Shown one piece after another: positions 12,316-12,581 of a DNA stretch of 12,581 nucleotides (position 1 is the first letter of the stretch; every line of letters starts with the position of its first letter). This stretch comes from an uncultured Clostridia bacterium (GTDB lineage: Bacteria; Bacillota; Clostridia; TANB77; CAG-508): NCBI GenBank assembly GCA_949935895.1, contig CATLGL010000034.1, forward strand, positions 1-12,581. Reading direction: 5' to 3'. Below the pieces are notes generated by a model, which saw only the letters and a program-made list of their open reading frames with translations, ran no database searches and was not told where the DNA came from. A program made the position numbers and the translations under genes.

Positions 12316-12570
12316 TTATGTATTTCCGTTGATATGTTCTTGTAATTTGGATAACAGATACTTTGTACTTAAATCATTTACATAGAAATAATCGTGTTCA
12401 TTAAAGAATAGGTACAAGCTATCTTTAATAATTACTCTATGGGGCTCTACATACGCTAAATTGGTATGCTCAATAATTCTTAGACAACCATTTATTATTT
12501 GTGGCTGTTCCTTTCCTTTAAATTTTAAACGGCACGCCCATTCGATTTTAGAGAGTAATTCTTTACTCAT
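12316..12570 (-). CDS. hypothetical 84-residue protein at the window edge
   Basis: The family is not recognised. The protein is soluble, mixed alpha/beta and rich in aromatic and charged residues, with NEHDYFYVNDLSTKYLLSKL near the C-terminus. Two Cys (in WACRLKF and NGCLRII) and alternating hydrophobic strands (VIIKDSLYLFF) suggest a small compact fold. ATG at 12570 is the last start that can be seen. Only 11 upstream bases remain, and the AAGAAAT there is a poor ribosome site, so the true start could lie outside the window. No terminator is clear. Its place next to DinD-like and TnpV sequence makes a phage or mobile-element origin plausible. Confidence 0.5.
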   Translation of the reverse strand: MSKELLSKIEWACRLKFKGKEQPQIINGCLRIIEHTNLAYVEPHRVIIKDSLYLFFNEHDYFYVNDLSTKYLLSKLQEHINGNT

Positions 12571-12581
12571 ATTGATTTCTT

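Noticed and set aside
1..12581. CRISPR array, tRNA or rRNA genes
   Set aside because: No regularly spaced repeats and no recognisable tRNA or rRNA sequence were seen in the window.

Overview
The window reads as a low-GC, AT-rich Bacillota genome, most likely an uncultured gut-type Clostridia. The reasons are strong AGGAGG ribosome sites, TTGACA/TATAAT promoters, an N-rubredoxin 'reverse' rubrerythrin, a PflX-type radical SAM protein, and pilin-like proteins with the GITLIALIIT signature common in uncultured Clostridia. The assignment is inferred from these genes only.

Layout. (1) Positions 1-1590 form a visibly GC-richer leftward operon: a cut-off von Willebrand A protein and a nicotinamidase-like hydrolase, behind a strong promoter and a leader with three hairpins. 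(2) 1600-2531 is a scrap-yard of IS30- and IS3-family remnants at the edge of that island. (3) 2560-9986 is ordinary host-like sequence. It holds two pilin-like secreted proteins (leftward), a DUF1980-like lipoprotein-sized protein, two hypotheticals, reverse rubrerythrin, a zinc-ribbon YvyF-like protein, tyrosyl-tRNA synthetase and the radical SAM protein. Most have clear single-gene promoters and terminators. (4) 10000-12581 is accessory: two TnpV transposon-protein remnants, a small membrane protein, a DinD-like protein and a hypothetical at the right edge.

Main result. Five genes in the host-like part are interrupted by seven single-base frame breaks, and all seven are the same event. The reading frame meets an in-frame CGG codon. 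Family-like sequence continues only if the C is skipped, so that GGA or GGT (glycine) is read next. The genes are pilin 1 (two sites), the zinc-ribbon gene (one), tyrS (one), pilin 2 (two) and the pflX-like gene (one). No other kind of frameshift is present in these genes. Almost every in-frame CGG in the host-like DNA is such a site. The only exceptions are one CGG in each of two small hypothetical genes, and in both the preceding codon is Glu. In contrast, the GC-rich operon uses CGG four times as an ordinary codon. This suggests a genome in which CGG is unassigned or poorly decoded and works as a +1 shift (or four-base CGGN) glycine signal. That would parallel the AGG-dependent +1 shifts known from Perkinsus mitochondria. 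A systematic sequencing artefact is the main alternative, and raw reads plus the tRNA set would decide between them.
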